Of a DNA stretch of 38,640 nucleotides, positions 1 to 8,173 are shown one piece after another (within the stretch, counting starts at the first letter, position 1; each line of letters opens with the position of its first letter). The notes beneath the pieces are model-generated. The model had not been told where the DNA came from. It saw only the letters and a program-made list of their open reading frames with translations, and did no database searches. This DNA comes from Candidatus Hydrogenedentes bacterium UBA2224 (GTDB lineage: Bacteria; Hydrogenedentota; Hydrogenedentia; Hydrogenedentales; SLHB01). The stretch is taken from contig DDYW01000170.1 in assembly GCA_002348185.1 (NCBI GenBank), positions 1 through 38,640 of the forward strand, in the 5' to 3' direction. The translations under genes were made by a program, and so were the position numbers.

Positions 1-25
1 GCCCCGCCCATTTCCGTTCCGACAT
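1..25 (-). CDS. 5' end of a leftward gene, cut by the window edge
   Basis: Read leftward, an ATG at 23-25 is followed by eight open codons (M-S-E-R-K-W-A-G) that run off the window. Upstream lies a near-perfect Shine-Dalgarno AGGAGGA (about 31-37) with 6-7 nt spacing. Further up, at about 60-68, is an extended -10-like TGCTACAAT. An in-frame ATG at 44-46 is an alternative start, but the ribosome site favours the one at 25. The product cannot be guessed from eight residues. The gene is divergent from nothing visible and lies downstream of the sirtuin gene on the same strand. Confidence 0.5.
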
Positions 26-116
26 GGCGGCTCCTCCTGGTTCCATGGCCAATGGGATAATTGTAGCAGAAATGGACATAAATATCTAGTAAATTCTTCG
101 ACAGGCCCCCGGGGGG

Positions 117-138
117 GGCCACGCGGGTCCGCGTGGCC
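117..138. repeat. Perfect 10-bp inverted repeat with 2-nt loop (REP-like)
   Basis: GGCCACGCGG-GT-CCGCGTGGCC forms a perfect hairpin, flanked by a C5/G8 run on the left and a G run on the right. Almost the same palindrome (CCACGCGG-G-CCGCGTGG) recurs at 28575-28591, so this looks like a dispersed palindromic repeat and not only a local terminator. A second, smaller hairpin (GTGAGCC-CACA-GGCTCAC) lies at 237-254, just past the sirtuin stop codon, and may help end that leftward transcript. Confidence 0.65.
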
Positions 139-273
139 GGGGGTGGATTTCAGCCCCACAAGCTTACGCGAGCCCAAGGCTCCACACATTGGACCCCGTC
201 CCGAGGTCTCGGGAGTCCCATTCTCATCGTCTATGAGTGAGCCCACAGGCTCACGGTGCGTTCCCTGCGCCTC

Positions 274-1041
274 TCACTCCGCGGCATGCGCTTCAGGCGC
301 CTCCAGCCCCAGGGCCTGGGCGAGCCGGGGGAGGGTCTGACCGGCGGGGCCTTTCAGGAAGACGTCCGTGATGGTCTCCGTGAAACTCGTGCGCTCGATA
401 TTGGCCTCGATGATGCGCGCGCCGTTGCGTTTCGCCAGGTAGGGAAGGTCCGCGGCGGGGTAGACTTGGGCCGATGTGCCGACGATCAGGACGGCGTCGC
501 ACGCATCGCCCCATTCCGCGGATGCGCGCAGCGCCTCCTGCGGGATCAGCTCGCCAAACATGACGATGTCGGGCTTCATGAGGCCGTTGCACACATGACA
601 ACGCGGGGGAGAGTCGCTCAGGGCCTGCATGTCCATCGGACACGTCGCGCTGCAATCCAGGCAGAACAGTTTTCGCGCGCTCCCGTGATACTCGATCACC
701 GTCTTGCTGCCGGCCGCCTGATGCAGGGCGTCGATGTTCTGCGTCACAACCGCTTTCAGGTACCCATGCCGTTCCAGGGCCGCCAGGGCGAAATGCGCGG
801 GATTGGGTCCACAGGCCGCGAAGTCGATGGCGAGTTGCCTCCAGAACCGCCATACTTTCGCCGGATTCGCGAGATACGCGTCAATGGTTGCGTAGTGTTC
901 CGGAGGATATTTCGACCAGATCCCCGTCGGACTCCGGAAATCCGGGATGCCGCTCTCGACGGAAATGCCCGCGCCTGTCACGGCAATGGTGCAGCCGGAT
1001 TCCCGCAGGATGGCCGCGGCGTTTTCAACAGGTATGTCCAT
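274..1041 (-). CDS. cobB: Sir2-family NAD-dependent protein deacylase (sirtuin)
   Basis: The 255-aa product has the sirtuin hallmarks: the NAD-binding GAGISVESGIPDFRS near residues 23-37, the catalytic-histidine motif TQNIDALHQ, and a small zinc module with CxxC (FCLDC) and a second CxxC (RCHVC). A later GTSAQVYPA segment completes the Rossmann fold. Sirtuins remove acetyl or other acyl groups from lysines using NAD and release nicotinamide; in bacteria they act in the cytosol on enzymes such as acetyl-CoA synthetase. The length is usual for bacterial CobB. The ATG at 1041 has a GAGG ribosome site about 5 nt upstream. It follows serS by 30 nt on the same strand and is probably the last gene of the parA-parB-serS-sirtuin transcript. 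The acyl preference cannot be read from the sequence with certainty. Confidence 0.93.
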   Translation of the reverse strand: MDIPVENAAAILRESGCTIAVTGAGISVESGIPDFRSPTGIWSKYPPEHYATIDAYLANPAKVWRFWRQLAIDFAACGPNPAHFALAALERHGYLKAVVTQNIDALHQAAGSKTVIEYHGSARKLFCLDCSATCPMDMQALSDSPPRCHVCNGLMKPDIVMFGELIPQEALRASAEWGDACDAVLIVGTSAQVYPAADLPYLAKRNGARIIEANIERTSFTETITDVFLKGPAGQTLPRLAQALGLEAPEAHAAE

Positions 1042-1071
1042 GCTTGCCTCGTGTACCGGGTCAAACGCAGG

Positions 1072-2346
1072 TCAGGAGGCTGGCTCGATGCGTTCGAGGC
1101 CGCCCATATACCCGCGCAGCGCCTCCGGCACAATCACCGAACCGTCCGCCTGCTGATAGTTCTCGAGCACCGCGATGAGGGTCCGGCCCACCGCGAGCCC
1201 CGAACCATTCAAGGTATGGACGAATCCCGGCTTCTTGTCGCGGCGGAACCGGATATTCGCCCGCCGGGCCTGGAAATCCGTGCAGTTCGAGCACGAACTG
1301 ATCTCGCGATAGCAGTTCTGCCCCGGCAGCCAGACCTCGAGGTCGTAGGTCTTGGCCGAGCAGAAACCCATGTCGCCCGTCGACAACGTCACAACCTGGT
1401 ACGCAAGGCCCAGACGCCGCAGAATCGATTCCGCGTGGCCGGTCAGCTTCTCCAGTTCGTCCCACGAGGTTTCCGGCGTCGTGAACTTATACAGCTCGAC
1501 CTTGTCAAACTGATGCTGGCGCAGCATCCCCCGCGTGTCCCGGCCGTAGGACCCCGCCTCGCTCCGGAAACACGCCGTATACGCGACGCAGTTGACCGGC
1601 AACGACGCCTCCTCGAGAATCTCGTCGCGGTACATGTTGGTCAACGGCACTTCCGCCGTCGGCACCAGCCACAAATCGCGTCCCACGACCGTGAAGGCCT
1701 CCTCCGCGAACTTCGGCAACTGGCCCGACCCTTCCATGGTCGCGCCGGACACCAGAAACGGCGGCAGGTATTCCGTGTAGCCATGTTCGCGGGTGTGGAT
1801 GTCCAGCATGAAGTTGATCAGGGCGCGTTCGAGCTGCGAGCCCGCTCCGCGCAACAACGAAAACCGCGCGCCGGAGATCTTCCCCGCCCGCTCCAGGTCC
1901 AGAATGTTCAGTCCCGCTCCCAGCTCCACATGATCCTTCGGCTCGAAATCGAATCGGGCCGGTTCACCCCACTGGCGCTCCACCCGGTTCGCGGACGCGT
2001 CCGGGCCGATGGGCACGCTCTCGTGAGGCAGGTTGGGGATCACCAGCAGGGTCTGCCGCATGGCCTCGTCGGCCTCGCGGGCCTTGTCTTGAAGCGCCTT
2101 CGACTGCTGACTCACCTCGCGCATGGCGGCGATGGCGTCCGACGCGTCTTCTTTCGCTTTCTTCTTCTTCGCGATTTCCTCGGAGGCCCGGTTCAGTTCG
2201 GCGCGCAGTGTCTCCGCCTCATGAATCAGTTCCCGGCGCGCCGCATCCGCCTCGATGATCGCGTCCAGGTCGATCCCCGCGTTGCGGTTGGCCAGGGCCG
2301 CCCGCAACAGGTCCTTGCTCTCGCGCACGAATTTGATGTCAAGCAT
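1072..2346 (-). CDS. serS: Seryl-tRNA synthetase
   Basis: This 424-aa class II aminoacyl-tRNA synthetase charges tRNA-Ser (and tRNA-Sec) with serine in the cytosol. The first about 110 residues form the tRNA-binding antiparallel coiled coil, visible as a charged heptad-like stretch including EIAKKKKAKEDASDAI. The catalytic domain shows motif 2 (FRSEAGSYGRDTRGMLRQHQF region) and motif 3 (GSGLAVGRTLIAVLENYQ). The length matches the standard bacterial enzyme and nothing is missing. The ATG at 2346 begins with MLDIKFVRE, the usual N-terminus, and has an AGAGGA site upstream. It lies 70 nt downstream of parB on the same strand, so it is probably co-transcribed with the partition genes, as seen in several bacterial phyla. 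Confidence 0.97.
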   Translation of the reverse strand: MLDIKFVRESKDLLRAALANRNAGIDLDAIIEADAARRELIHEAETLRAELNRASEEIAKKKKAKEDASDAIAAMREVSQQSKALQDKAREADEAMRQTLLVIPNLPHESVPIGPDASANRVERQWGEPARFDFEPKDHVELGAGLNILDLERAGKISGARFSLLRGAGSQLERALINFMLDIHTREHGYTEYLPPFLVSGATMEGSGQLPKFAEEAFTVVGRDLWLVPTAEVPLTNMYRDEILEEASLPVNCVAYTACFRSEAGSYGRDTRGMLRQHQFDKVELYKFTTPETSWDELEKLTGHAESILRRLGLAYQVVTLSTGDMGFCSAKTYDLEVWLPGQNCYREISSCSNCTDFQARRANIRFRRDKKPGFVHTLNGSGLAVGRTLIAVLENYQQADGSVIVPEALRGYMGGLERIEPAS

Positions 2347-2416
2347 ATCGGAATCCTCTGTTCCTTTCCGTACTTCGCCTTGCCAGGGCCCCGCGCACGC
2401 CCGGGCAGACCGCTCG

Positions 2417-3301
2417 CTACCGGATACTGCGGATCAGGCCAAGCAGCCGGTCCAGCTCGTCGAGATTGAAATACTCGATCTCAATCTTGCCCCGGGTCTT
2501 CTCGCTGGTCCTCAGGGCCACCTTGGTGCCCAGTTTGCGGCGGAGTTCGTCTTCAATGGCCGTGATGTTCGGGTCTTTGGGGACGGCGGGCTTGGGCGAC
2601 GCGCCTTCCCGGGACGCCAGCTTCTCGACCTGGCGCACCGAAAGCCCCTGACTCACGATCTTCCGGCACGCGGCGATTTGTTCCTGCGGCGAGTCGAGGG
2701 CCAGCAGCGCCCGGGCATGCCCCATGGCGATGCTTCCGTCGGCCACCCGGGCCTGCACCACCTCGGGCAGGTTCAACAGGCGCAACGTGTTCGTAACCGT
2801 CGCCCGCTTCTTGCCCACCTGGTCGGCCAGTTCTTCCTGAGTCCACTCGAACTCATCAATCAGTTGCCGGTATCCCCGCGCCAGTTCGATCGGATTGAGG
2901 TCCTCGCGCTGAATATTCTCGATGAGGCCCAGCTTCAGCATGTCCGCGTCAGAAACTTCGCGGCATACCGCCGGAATGGTCTCCAGATCGGCCATGACCG
3001 CCGCGCGCACCCGCCGTTCGCCGCTGACCAGCTCGTAGCCGTCGTCCGCCTGGCGGACGATGACCGGCTCCTGCACGCCGTCGCGCTTGATCGATTCACT
3101 CAATTCCTCGAGCGCTTCTTCGTCGAACGTCATGCGGGGCTGTTTCGGATTCGGCCTCAGGTCCCGCGGATTCAGCAGCAGCAGTCGCGGCCCGGCCGGT
3201 TCATCGGGCTGCATCGCCAGCTCGTCGGGATGGTCCGTCGCCGCAGTGCTCGAAATCAGGGCGCCCAGACCCCTGCCCAGGCCTTTCTTCTTCTTAGCCA
3301 C
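2417..3301 (-). CDS. parB: Chromosome-partitioning protein ParB
   Basis: The 294-aa ParB/Spo0J protein has a lysine-rich N-terminus (MAKKKKGLGRGLGAL, the ParA-stimulating peptide). This is followed by the CTP-binding ParB/Srx domain with the GERRVRA and ENIQREDLNPIE motifs around residues 100-150. A helix-turn-helix that reads parS (QEELADQVGKKRATVTNTLR) and a C-terminal dimerisation segment rich in acidic and leucine residues complete it. ParB loads on parS sites, slides as a CTP-dependent clamp and works with ParA to segregate origins. Its start overlaps the end of parA by 8 nt, so the two are translationally coupled. No consensus parS site was found in the window, so its target lies elsewhere or has diverged. 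Confidence 0.96.
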   Translation of the reverse strand: MAKKKKGLGRGLGALISSTAATDHPDELAMQPDEPAGPRLLLLNPRDLRPNPKQPRMTFDEEALEELSESIKRDGVQEPVIVRQADDGYELVSGERRVRAAVMADLETIPAVCREVSDADMLKLGLIENIQREDLNPIELARGYRQLIDEFEWTQEELADQVGKKRATVTNTLRLLNLPEVVQARVADGSIAMGHARALLALDSPQEQIAACRKIVSQGLSVRQVEKLASREGASPKPAVPKDPNITAIEDELRRKLGTKVALRTSEKTRGKIEIEYFNLDELDRLLGLIRSIR

Positions 3302-4052
3302 GCGATACCACCTCTCGGGCCAGGGCCAGATAGGCCCGAGCCCCCACCGATTTCAAATCATAGAAAATCACCGGTTTCCCAAAACTGGGCGCTTCGCTCA
3401 ACGTCACATTGCGCGGAATGATCGTCTGGTACACGCGCTCGCCCAGGTGGGCCCGCACGTCCTCAACCACCTGATTCGAAAGATTCGTGTGCTGGTACAT
3501 CGTAAGCAACACGCCATGCAGCTTCAATCGCGGGTTGAGATTGTCCCGGATGAGCTTCACCGTCTGAAGCAGCTCGCTCAGCCCTTCCAGCGCGTAATAC
3601 TCGCACTGCAGCGTAATCAGCACGCTGTCCGCGGCGCTCAGCCCATTGACCGTAAGCAGGCTCAGCGACGGCGGGCAATCGATGAACACATACTCATAGA
3701 CCTCGCGAAGCGGCTCCAGCGCGTCGCGCAGCCGGTATTCGCGCCGCTCCGCATTCACCAGCTCCACTTCCGCGCCCACCAGCTCCCGCGTCGCGGGAAC
3801 CAGATGAAGATGGTCCATCAACGTCTTCTGCCGAATGCCCTGCAGCGGCTCGCCATCAACCAGGGCGTCGTACAGCGTGCTCTCCAGCGCGCTCTTGTTG
3901 ATGCCCAGCCCGCTCGTGGCATTCCCCTGGGGATCCAGGTCAACCAGGAGCACCTTCTTACCGGCAGCGGCCAGGCAGGCCGATAAATTGATGGCCGTGG
4001 TGGTCTTACCCACCCCGCCTTTCTGGTTCGCGATGGCAATAACTCGAGCCAT
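3294..4052 (-). CDS. parA: Chromosome-partitioning ATPase ParA (Soj)
   Basis: ParA is a deviant-Walker-type ATPase that binds DNA non-specifically and drives origin movement with ParB. The motif KGGVGKTTTAINLSA lies directly after the start (MARVIAIANQ), followed by VDLDPQGNATSGLG and the Walker B-like FIDCPPSLSLLTVNGL. A longer reading from 4085 adds 11 residues (MRHDTGLEKGR) ahead of the conserved start; the ATG at 4052 gives the typical 252-aa length and is preferred. The gene lies downstream of a strong sigma70-type promoter at 4220-4248 and overlaps parB. Everything needed for activity appears present. Confidence 0.96.
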   Translation of the reverse strand: MARVIAIANQKGGVGKTTTAINLSACLAAAGKKVLLVDLDPQGNATSGLGINKSALESTLYDALVDGEPLQGIRQKTLMDHLHLVPATRELVGAEVELVNAERREYRLRDALEPLREVYEYVFIDCPPSLSLLTVNGLSAADSVLITLQCEYYALEGLSELLQTVKLIRDNLNPRLKLHGVLLTMYQHTNLSNQVVEDVRAHLGERVYQTIIPRNVTLSEAPSFGKPVIFYDLKSVGARAYLALAREVVSRG

Positions 4053-4219
4053 GCGGCCCTTCTCCAAACCCGTGTCGTGACGCACCCATACCTTCTAAAG
4101 GGCGCCGCGGCAGACCCCGTTTATGACCGGTGCGAGGACGGTTGCCCGCGCTATCTTTTTGCGCCAGAGCGGCTTATAACCAATAACGCCGCGCCGGAGC
4201 GCGCCCCCCAGGAACGCGT

Positions 4220-4248
4220 ATCATACGGGCGGACGGGCCCCAAGTCAA
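4220..4248 (-). promoter_or_regulatory. Candidate sigma70-type promoter for parA-parB-serS
   Basis: On the minus strand, TTGACT (4243-4248) and TATGAT (4220-4225) are separated by exactly 17 nt. The match is 5 of 6 at -35 and 5 of 6 at -10. It lies between the end of the DinB-like gene and parA, and would give a leader of about 160 nt before the parA ATG at 4052. Confidence 0.65.
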
Positions 4249-4294
4249 TGTGACGCGCGCAGACAGCGCTCCGGGCAGCTCCCCGTTTTCCATG

Positions 4295-4732
4295 TCACGC
4301 ACCGAACTGACGAAGGTGGTGTTCGAAATGGGCCACGTGAAGGCGCGCCCAGCCGTCAACGCCCAGGTCGCCAAACCAGCCGTGGGGATACGGCTCAAGC
4401 TCATCGGCCTGTACCAGGTTGAGGTAGTCTTCAAGCACCGCCTGAAGCGTCTCAAGGTTTCCCACCGGAATCTCTCCGCGTCCGGGAAAGTTGAGATTCC
4501 TCGGAATACGCAGCAGGCCGGACAACACCAGCGGGCCAACGATCCTGCGGGTGAACCAGGTGCTGCGGTTCACCGGCGCGCCGTTTCGGCCCATCGAGTA
4601 GCGAAGCGTATCCGTCAGGTGGCCATACAACTGGTCCCGCGTCAGACGGCCCCAGCGGGGCCGGGTCTCTGGAGAGAGGCCCCGCAGGCGCTCGATAATC
4701 TCTTCGGCATAGTCATGGTCGAATGAACGCAT
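4295..4732 (-). CDS. DinB-like / DUF1569-type small protein
   Basis: The 145-aa protein has the layout of the DinB/DUF1569 four-helix superfamily: an N-terminal helix, a histidine early on (DQLYGHLTD), and a C-terminal WARLHVAHFEHHLRQFG segment close to the metal-binding pattern HxxHHxxQ of that family. These proteins bind a divalent metal, and some are thiol transferases; most have no known substrate. It is the last gene of the leftward bamD-lptE-holA run, 72 nt after holA, with a poorly placed ribosome site (AGGA about 14 nt upstream). The function is unknown; the fold assignment rests on the C-terminal motif. Confidence 0.75.
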   Translation of the reverse strand: MRSFDHDYAEEIIERLRGLSPETRPRWGRLTRDQLYGHLTDTLRYSMGRNGAPVNRSTWFTRRIVGPLVLSGLLRIPRNLNFPGRGEIPVGNLETLQAVLEDYLNLVQADELEPYPHGWFGDLGVDGWARLHVAHFEHHLRQFGA

Positions 4733-4804
4733 CCCGGGTTCCGATCCTCGTAGTGAACACCCTCAGTGTAGCCAGGCTCAGTCGGCGCCGGACGGCGCGT
4801 CCCC

Positions 4805-5842
4805 TCACCGTTCCGCGGTCTGCCGCGCACGCGCCTGGCGCCCGAACGGCGCGGCGAGCTTCGTGACCAGCAGTTCCAGCGCCAGCGCCCGGTCGACGTG
4901 TGTGCTGCGCAGCAGGATCTCCGTGTCCATGCAGATGCTGAACGCATCCCGCATCTTCTCTTCGCCGAGCTTCTGCGCCAGCGGCGCGACTTTTCGGGCA
5001 ACAAAACTGCTCATTCGGGGCAGGCCGGGGGTCCCGGCCGCCACCGCGTACGCACTCTTCAACAGCCAGTTCAACGAGCCCAGTATCTGAAACTCGTTCA
5101 CGCCCAAGTCGAGAAGCTCCCGCAACGTGCAGAGCGCCGTGCCCACATCCGAATCGGCAATCGCGTCCGTCAACGTCCAGACCCGTTCCTCCGCCACGTC
5201 GGCACAGGCGGTCTCAACGTCTCCCACCTCGATGCTGTCTTTTGCACCGACATAATCGCATACGAGATGGATGGCGTTCTGAACGTCTCCCAGACGCGCG
5301 CCCGTGCGCTCGGCCAGACTCTTGACCGCCGCGGAATCGATCTGCTTTCCCCGGGCCCTGACCTCCGCATGGATCCACAGGGCCACCTCCGCATCGCGCA
5401 ACTGCGGGCAGGGCACCACGCCCCCCACGGCGTCGCACGCCTTGTAAAACTTCGACCGCCGATCCATCGTATCCGCCACAAACAGAAGCAGCGTTGAAGG
5501 ACACGGGTTCCCCAGATAGGCGAGAATGGGGCCGGACGCCGATTCGGCAACGTAGCGTTCCGCGCGGCGCACCACCACAATGCGCCGGTCCGAAAGAAAG
5601 GGCAGCGTCTCCGCTACAGACACAATCTCCGCCGGATCCGCCTCGTCCGCGAAATACGCGTTGTAGGCCATGTCCCGCATGCTGGGGTCGACATACAACG
5701 CTACGACGCGCTCAATGGCGCGCTCCGCCAGCAAGGGTTCATAGGACGCTTCCCGCGCCCGCGGCGCCTTGTGCGGGCAGAACAGCGTCACCGGGCCCGG
5801 AGGGGCGATTTCAATGCTTCGCGCGAACTCCTGAATGTCCAC
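4805..5842 (-). CDS. holA: DNA polymerase III subunit delta
   Basis: The 345-aa protein matches the delta subunit of the clamp-loader complex, which opens the sliding clamp so it can be placed on primed DNA. The N-terminal domain contains the typical LPFLSDRRIVVVRRAERYV strand-helix segment, a central LRDAEVALWIHAEVRARGKQI region, and a three-helix collar domain ending in the VDRALALELLVTKL helix. It lacks a functional P-loop, as expected for delta. The start is GTG at 5842, 3 nt after the lptE stop, indicating coupling. The pairing lptE-holA is a widespread bacterial gene order (as in E. coli leuS-lptE-holA) and supports both assignments. Confidence 0.9.
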   Translation of the reverse strand: MDIQEFARSIEIAPPGPVTLFCPHKAPRAREASYEPLLAERAIERVVALYVDPSMRDMAYNAYFADEADPAEIVSVAETLPFLSDRRIVVVRRAERYVAESASGPILAYLGNPCPSTLLLFVADTMDRRSKFYKACDAVGGVVPCPQLRDAEVALWIHAEVRARGKQIDSAAVKSLAERTGARLGDVQNAIHLVCDYVGAKDSIEVGDVETACADVAEERVWTLTDAIADSDVGTALCTLRELLDLGVNEFQILGSLNWLLKSAYAVAAGTPGLPRMSSFVARKVAPLAQKLGEEKMRDAFSICMDTEILLRSTHVDRALALELLVTKLAAPFGRQARARQTAER

Positions 5843-5845
5843 GGT

Positions 5846-6409
5846 TCACCACGGCTCGATGGTGCGCAGGAAAATGTCCGAAGCCAACTGTTCCAGGGCT
5901 TCCGCCACCCCGCGGTTCTCCTCCTCGGAAGAGAACGAGCGGACCGTCGGAAGGAAGAACTCCGCGTTCCCCCGCAGGCGGTCTGAAGACTGCCCCGCCG
6001 CGCGCGTGTAAAACGTCGTTTCCCCAACCAGTTGGTCATCTTCCCACAGAACTTTGCCCGTCTTGGCATCGGTCAGGCGGGCCCCGGCCGTCACAAAACA
6101 GAGGAACTGAGTCACTTCATCGTCGCTGTCGTACGTCAACCCTTTCCGGTCATAATCCAGGATAACCCCCTCCAGGATCAGGTCGGCCCGGTCCAGCGGC
6201 GTGACCTCCAGACGGGAATCGGCCAAGAACTTCCGGATTACCGCGTTCGTAAGCGGAGCCTGCAGGTCATATTCCCTGCTGAGATTCTTGAACGCGGGCA
6301 CGGCGATCGTCTGATACTGCGCGTCCAGCGTGCTGTGGGTCGAATACCCGCAGCCCGCCGCGTACGCCACCAGCATGACGCACCCCGCTATAGCCCATCG
6401 GCCTTTCAT
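5846..6409 (-). CDS. lptE: LptE-like lipoprotein of the LPS transport machinery
   Basis: The 187-aa precursor begins with a short signal sequence and lipobox (AYAAGC, Cys20 becoming the lipidated N-terminus). After this comes the LptE-type core with the diagnostic IAVPAFKNLSREYDLQAPLTNAV segment and LILEGVILDYDRKGL. LptE plugs the LptD barrel that inserts lipopolysaccharide in the outer membrane. The ATG overlaps the stop of the bamD-like gene as ATGA, so the two are coupled; holA follows 3 nt downstream. Its presence argues for a diderm host. Sequence similarity in this family is low, so context carries part of the call. Confidence 0.85.
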   Translation of the reverse strand: MKGRWAIAGCVMLVAYAAGCGYSTHSTLDAQYQTIAVPAFKNLSREYDLQAPLTNAVIRKFLADSRLEVTPLDRADLILEGVILDYDRKGLTYDSDDEVTQFLCFVTAGARLTDAKTGKVLWEDDQLVGETTFYTRAAGQSSDRLRGNAEFFLPTVRSFSSEEENRGVAEALEQLASDIFLRTIEPW

Positions 6410-7386
6410 GGCTGCGCGGTCTGCTCCTGCTGCACGGATTGCTCAAGCCAGAGCTTGGCATCCGTCGCCGCCGCGGTGTCGGGGAACTGTTCAGCCACGA
6501 CCTCGTAATACATCCGGGCCGCGGTAAACCGGCGCCGCTTCTCGTAAAAGCGGGCCGTGTCCAGGCGTTGCCGCGCGATCTTCTCGCGCATCTCCCCACG
6601 CTTGGCATCCAGCCCCTCGCCCCGTTCATCCTCGGGAAAACGCGCCTTGAACTCGTCTATCGCGTCAATCGCAAGCTTGCTTCGCGTCTGATCGTAATCC
6701 GGAGGCAGCGAGGCCTCGTAGTAACACATCGCCAGGCCGTGACTGGCGTCGTCGACCCATTCCGAGCCGGAATAGTCCTCCAGCACGCGCTGGTACTCGT
6801 AGGCCGCCTCCACATATTCATCGCGCGTGAAATGGCACAGGCCAACCTTGTACTGCGCCTCCGCCGCCGCTTCCTGGAACGGCTGGTTGTCGATCACCAG
6901 CGAGTACACCTCGATCGCCTTCTTGAACGGGCGGCCCCGAAACAGCGTCCACCGCTTGTTCAACCGTTTCTCGCCCAGCGCGTAGAACCGGTCGCCAATT
7001 TCATACTGTTTCGCGATGACCGTGTCGTACAGGTCCGTGTCCGGATAATTGGTGATCACCTGCTGGAACTCGTTGGCCGCTTCCATGTAATCGCCCCGCC
7101 GGAGGTTGATCTCCCCCCGGAGAAACTGATTGTCGTCGGCCCATTCCGAATCCAGATAGTACTTGTCGAATTTGTTGGTCTCGCGAATCGCCCGCTTGTA
7201 TTCGCCCTGTTCCATCAGCGAACGCGCCGCTTCCACCTGGAGCTCCGCCGTCGGTTGCGGAAGGTTCTTCTCGTTGATCCACCGTCCGGTAGCCGGATTC
7301 CATACCCACGCGTCCGCGGCCGTCCCCAACACGAGAAGAGCCATGGCCAGAACCACACCGCATTTCCGGACTGATACCTCGCTCAC
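6406..7386 (-). CDS. bamD: BamD-like TPR protein (outer membrane assembly)
   Basis: The 326-aa protein carries a signal peptide (MSEVSVRKCGVVLAMALLVLGTAADA) followed by WVWNPATGRWI and a series of TPR-like helical repeats through about residue 310 (for example ARSLMEQGEYKRAIRETNKF and EYQRVLEDYSGSEWVDDAS). This is the architecture of BamD, which bridges the Bam complex that folds outer-membrane barrels. It differs from E. coli BamD in having no lipobox cysteine, so it may be periplasmic or anchored otherwise, and it is longer than the usual 240-280 residues. GTG start at 7386 with a strong GGAGGA site 7 nt upstream. First gene of the bamD-lptE-holA run, with a good promoter at 7483-7512. Confidence 0.75.
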   Translation of the reverse strand: MSEVSVRKCGVVLAMALLVLGTAADAWVWNPATGRWINEKNLPQPTAELQVEAARSLMEQGEYKRAIRETNKFDKYYLDSEWADDNQFLRGEINLRRGDYMEAANEFQQVITNYPDTDLYDTVIAKQYEIGDRFYALGEKRLNKRWTLFRGRPFKKAIEVYSLVIDNQPFQEAAAEAQYKVGLCHFTRDEYVEAAYEYQRVLEDYSGSEWVDDASHGLAMCYYEASLPPDYDQTRSKLAIDAIDEFKARFPEDERGEGLDAKRGEMREKIARQRLDTARFYEKRRRFTAARMYYEVVAEQFPDTAAATDAKLWLEQSVQQEQTAQP

Positions 7387-7482
7387 CTTATGTCCTCCGA
7401 AGCCGTTCGAGCGTTTCGAGACGGAACCTGCTTACCTAACCAACCACTGCCGGCGCGCCGCCTGGCACGCCGCCCCATTCCC

Positions 7483-7512
7483 ATCATACCTGTTTGCTGG
7501 AAATACTACCAA
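7483..7512 (-). promoter_or_regulatory. Candidate promoter for the bamD-lptE-holA operon
   Basis: On the minus strand, TTGGTA (7507-7512) and TATGAT (7483-7488) are separated by 18 nt. It points at the bamD-like gene, whose GTG is about 97 nt downstream of the -10 element. Confidence 0.5.
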
Positions 7513-7592
7513 TCGCCCTGTCCGAACTCAACAAGTCTTCCGGCCGCAACCGCCGCCCCGGCGTTTGCGCGTTCCCGTGCATCCCGGCTTTC

Positions 7593-7621
7593 TTGCCAGG
7601 CACCGAGCCGCATGCTATAGT
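7593..7621 (+). promoter_or_regulatory. Candidate sigma70-type promoter, rightward
   Basis: TTGCCA (7593-7598) and TATAGT (7616-7621) with exactly 17 nt between them. The next coding start is the TTG of the MazG half at 7766, giving a leader of about 135 nt in which no convincing gene is seen. Confidence 0.5.
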
Positions 7622-7765
7622 CGTCCCGTGGCTGGAACCTGCGCGGCGGCTGCATCGCGCGGGCCTGCGGCATCGCCGTGCGCGCCTCTTCCGGCCCCTT
7701 CACAGAAACCCTGAGACTCCAGGAACCGCGCCGTTACCCCGCGCGCAAGAGCATGGAAAGCGCCA

Positions 7766-8173
7766 TTGACCGCACAGCCTCCACACAGTAACGACCCGCT
7801 CCGCGATGCGTACGAAATCCAGAAGCATGCCGCAAGCGTCGGATTCGACTGGCCGGAAATCACCCCCGTTTTTGACAAAATCCTCGAAGAACTCGACGAG
7901 ATTCGCGACGCCCTGCGTGACGGCGCTCCCTGCGACGCGCGCCGCGAACTCGGCGACCTGCTCTTTGCGGTCGTGAACCTCTCCCGCTTCTTGAATGCCG
8001 ACCCGGCCCGCGAATTGGACGCCACCAATCGCCGCTTTCTCGCGCGGTTCGGAAAAGTAAAAGACGAGCTCGAACGCGCCGGCCGCAGGATTCAGGACTG
8101 CTCGCTCGAGGAGATGGATCAAGTGTGGCAACGGGTTAAGGCCGCCGAACGCGACGCAGAATATGACGCTTGA
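7766..8173 (+). CDS. mazG: C-terminal half of MazG (NTP pyrophosphohydrolase), stand-alone
   Basis: The 135-aa protein matches only the C-terminal catalytic half of the two-domain MazG. It opens at the equivalent of the interdomain linker (PLRDAYEIQKHAASVGFDW) and carries the metal-binding EELDE...ELGD motif followed by LLFAVVNLSRF and the typical ending EEMDQVWQRVKAAE. MazG hydrolyses nucleoside triphosphates to monophosphate and pyrophosphate and lowers (p)ppGpp-related stress signalling. In E. coli MazG this half is the active one. The start is TTG; the ribosome site is weak (GGAAAG). The matching N-terminal half is encoded 11 kb away at 19398-19811, so the gene has been split at the linker. 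It lies directly upstream of the DnaA-box region and dnaA. Confidence 0.88.
   Translation: MTAQPPHSNDPLRDAYEIQKHAASVGFDWPEITPVFDKILEELDEIRDALRDGAPCDARRELGDLLFAVVNLSRFLNADPARELDATNRRFLARFGKVKDELERAGRRIQDCSLEEMDQVWQRVKAAERDAEYDA

Larger units (their letters stand above)
7387..7765. other. Divergent intergenic region, 379 bp
   Basis: Apart from the two divergent promoter candidates at 7483-7512 and 7593-7621, I see nothing coding. Short ORFs on both strands here have no ribosome site or coherent protein pattern. The second half is a GC-rich leader for the mazG half-gene, with no hairpin strong enough to name. Confidence 0.5.

Noticed and set aside
256..2469. Very long open frame opposite the sirtuin and serS genes
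   Set aside because: It runs antisense through two certain genes, is rich in Arg/His and has no coherent domain; it is a GC-rich shadow frame.
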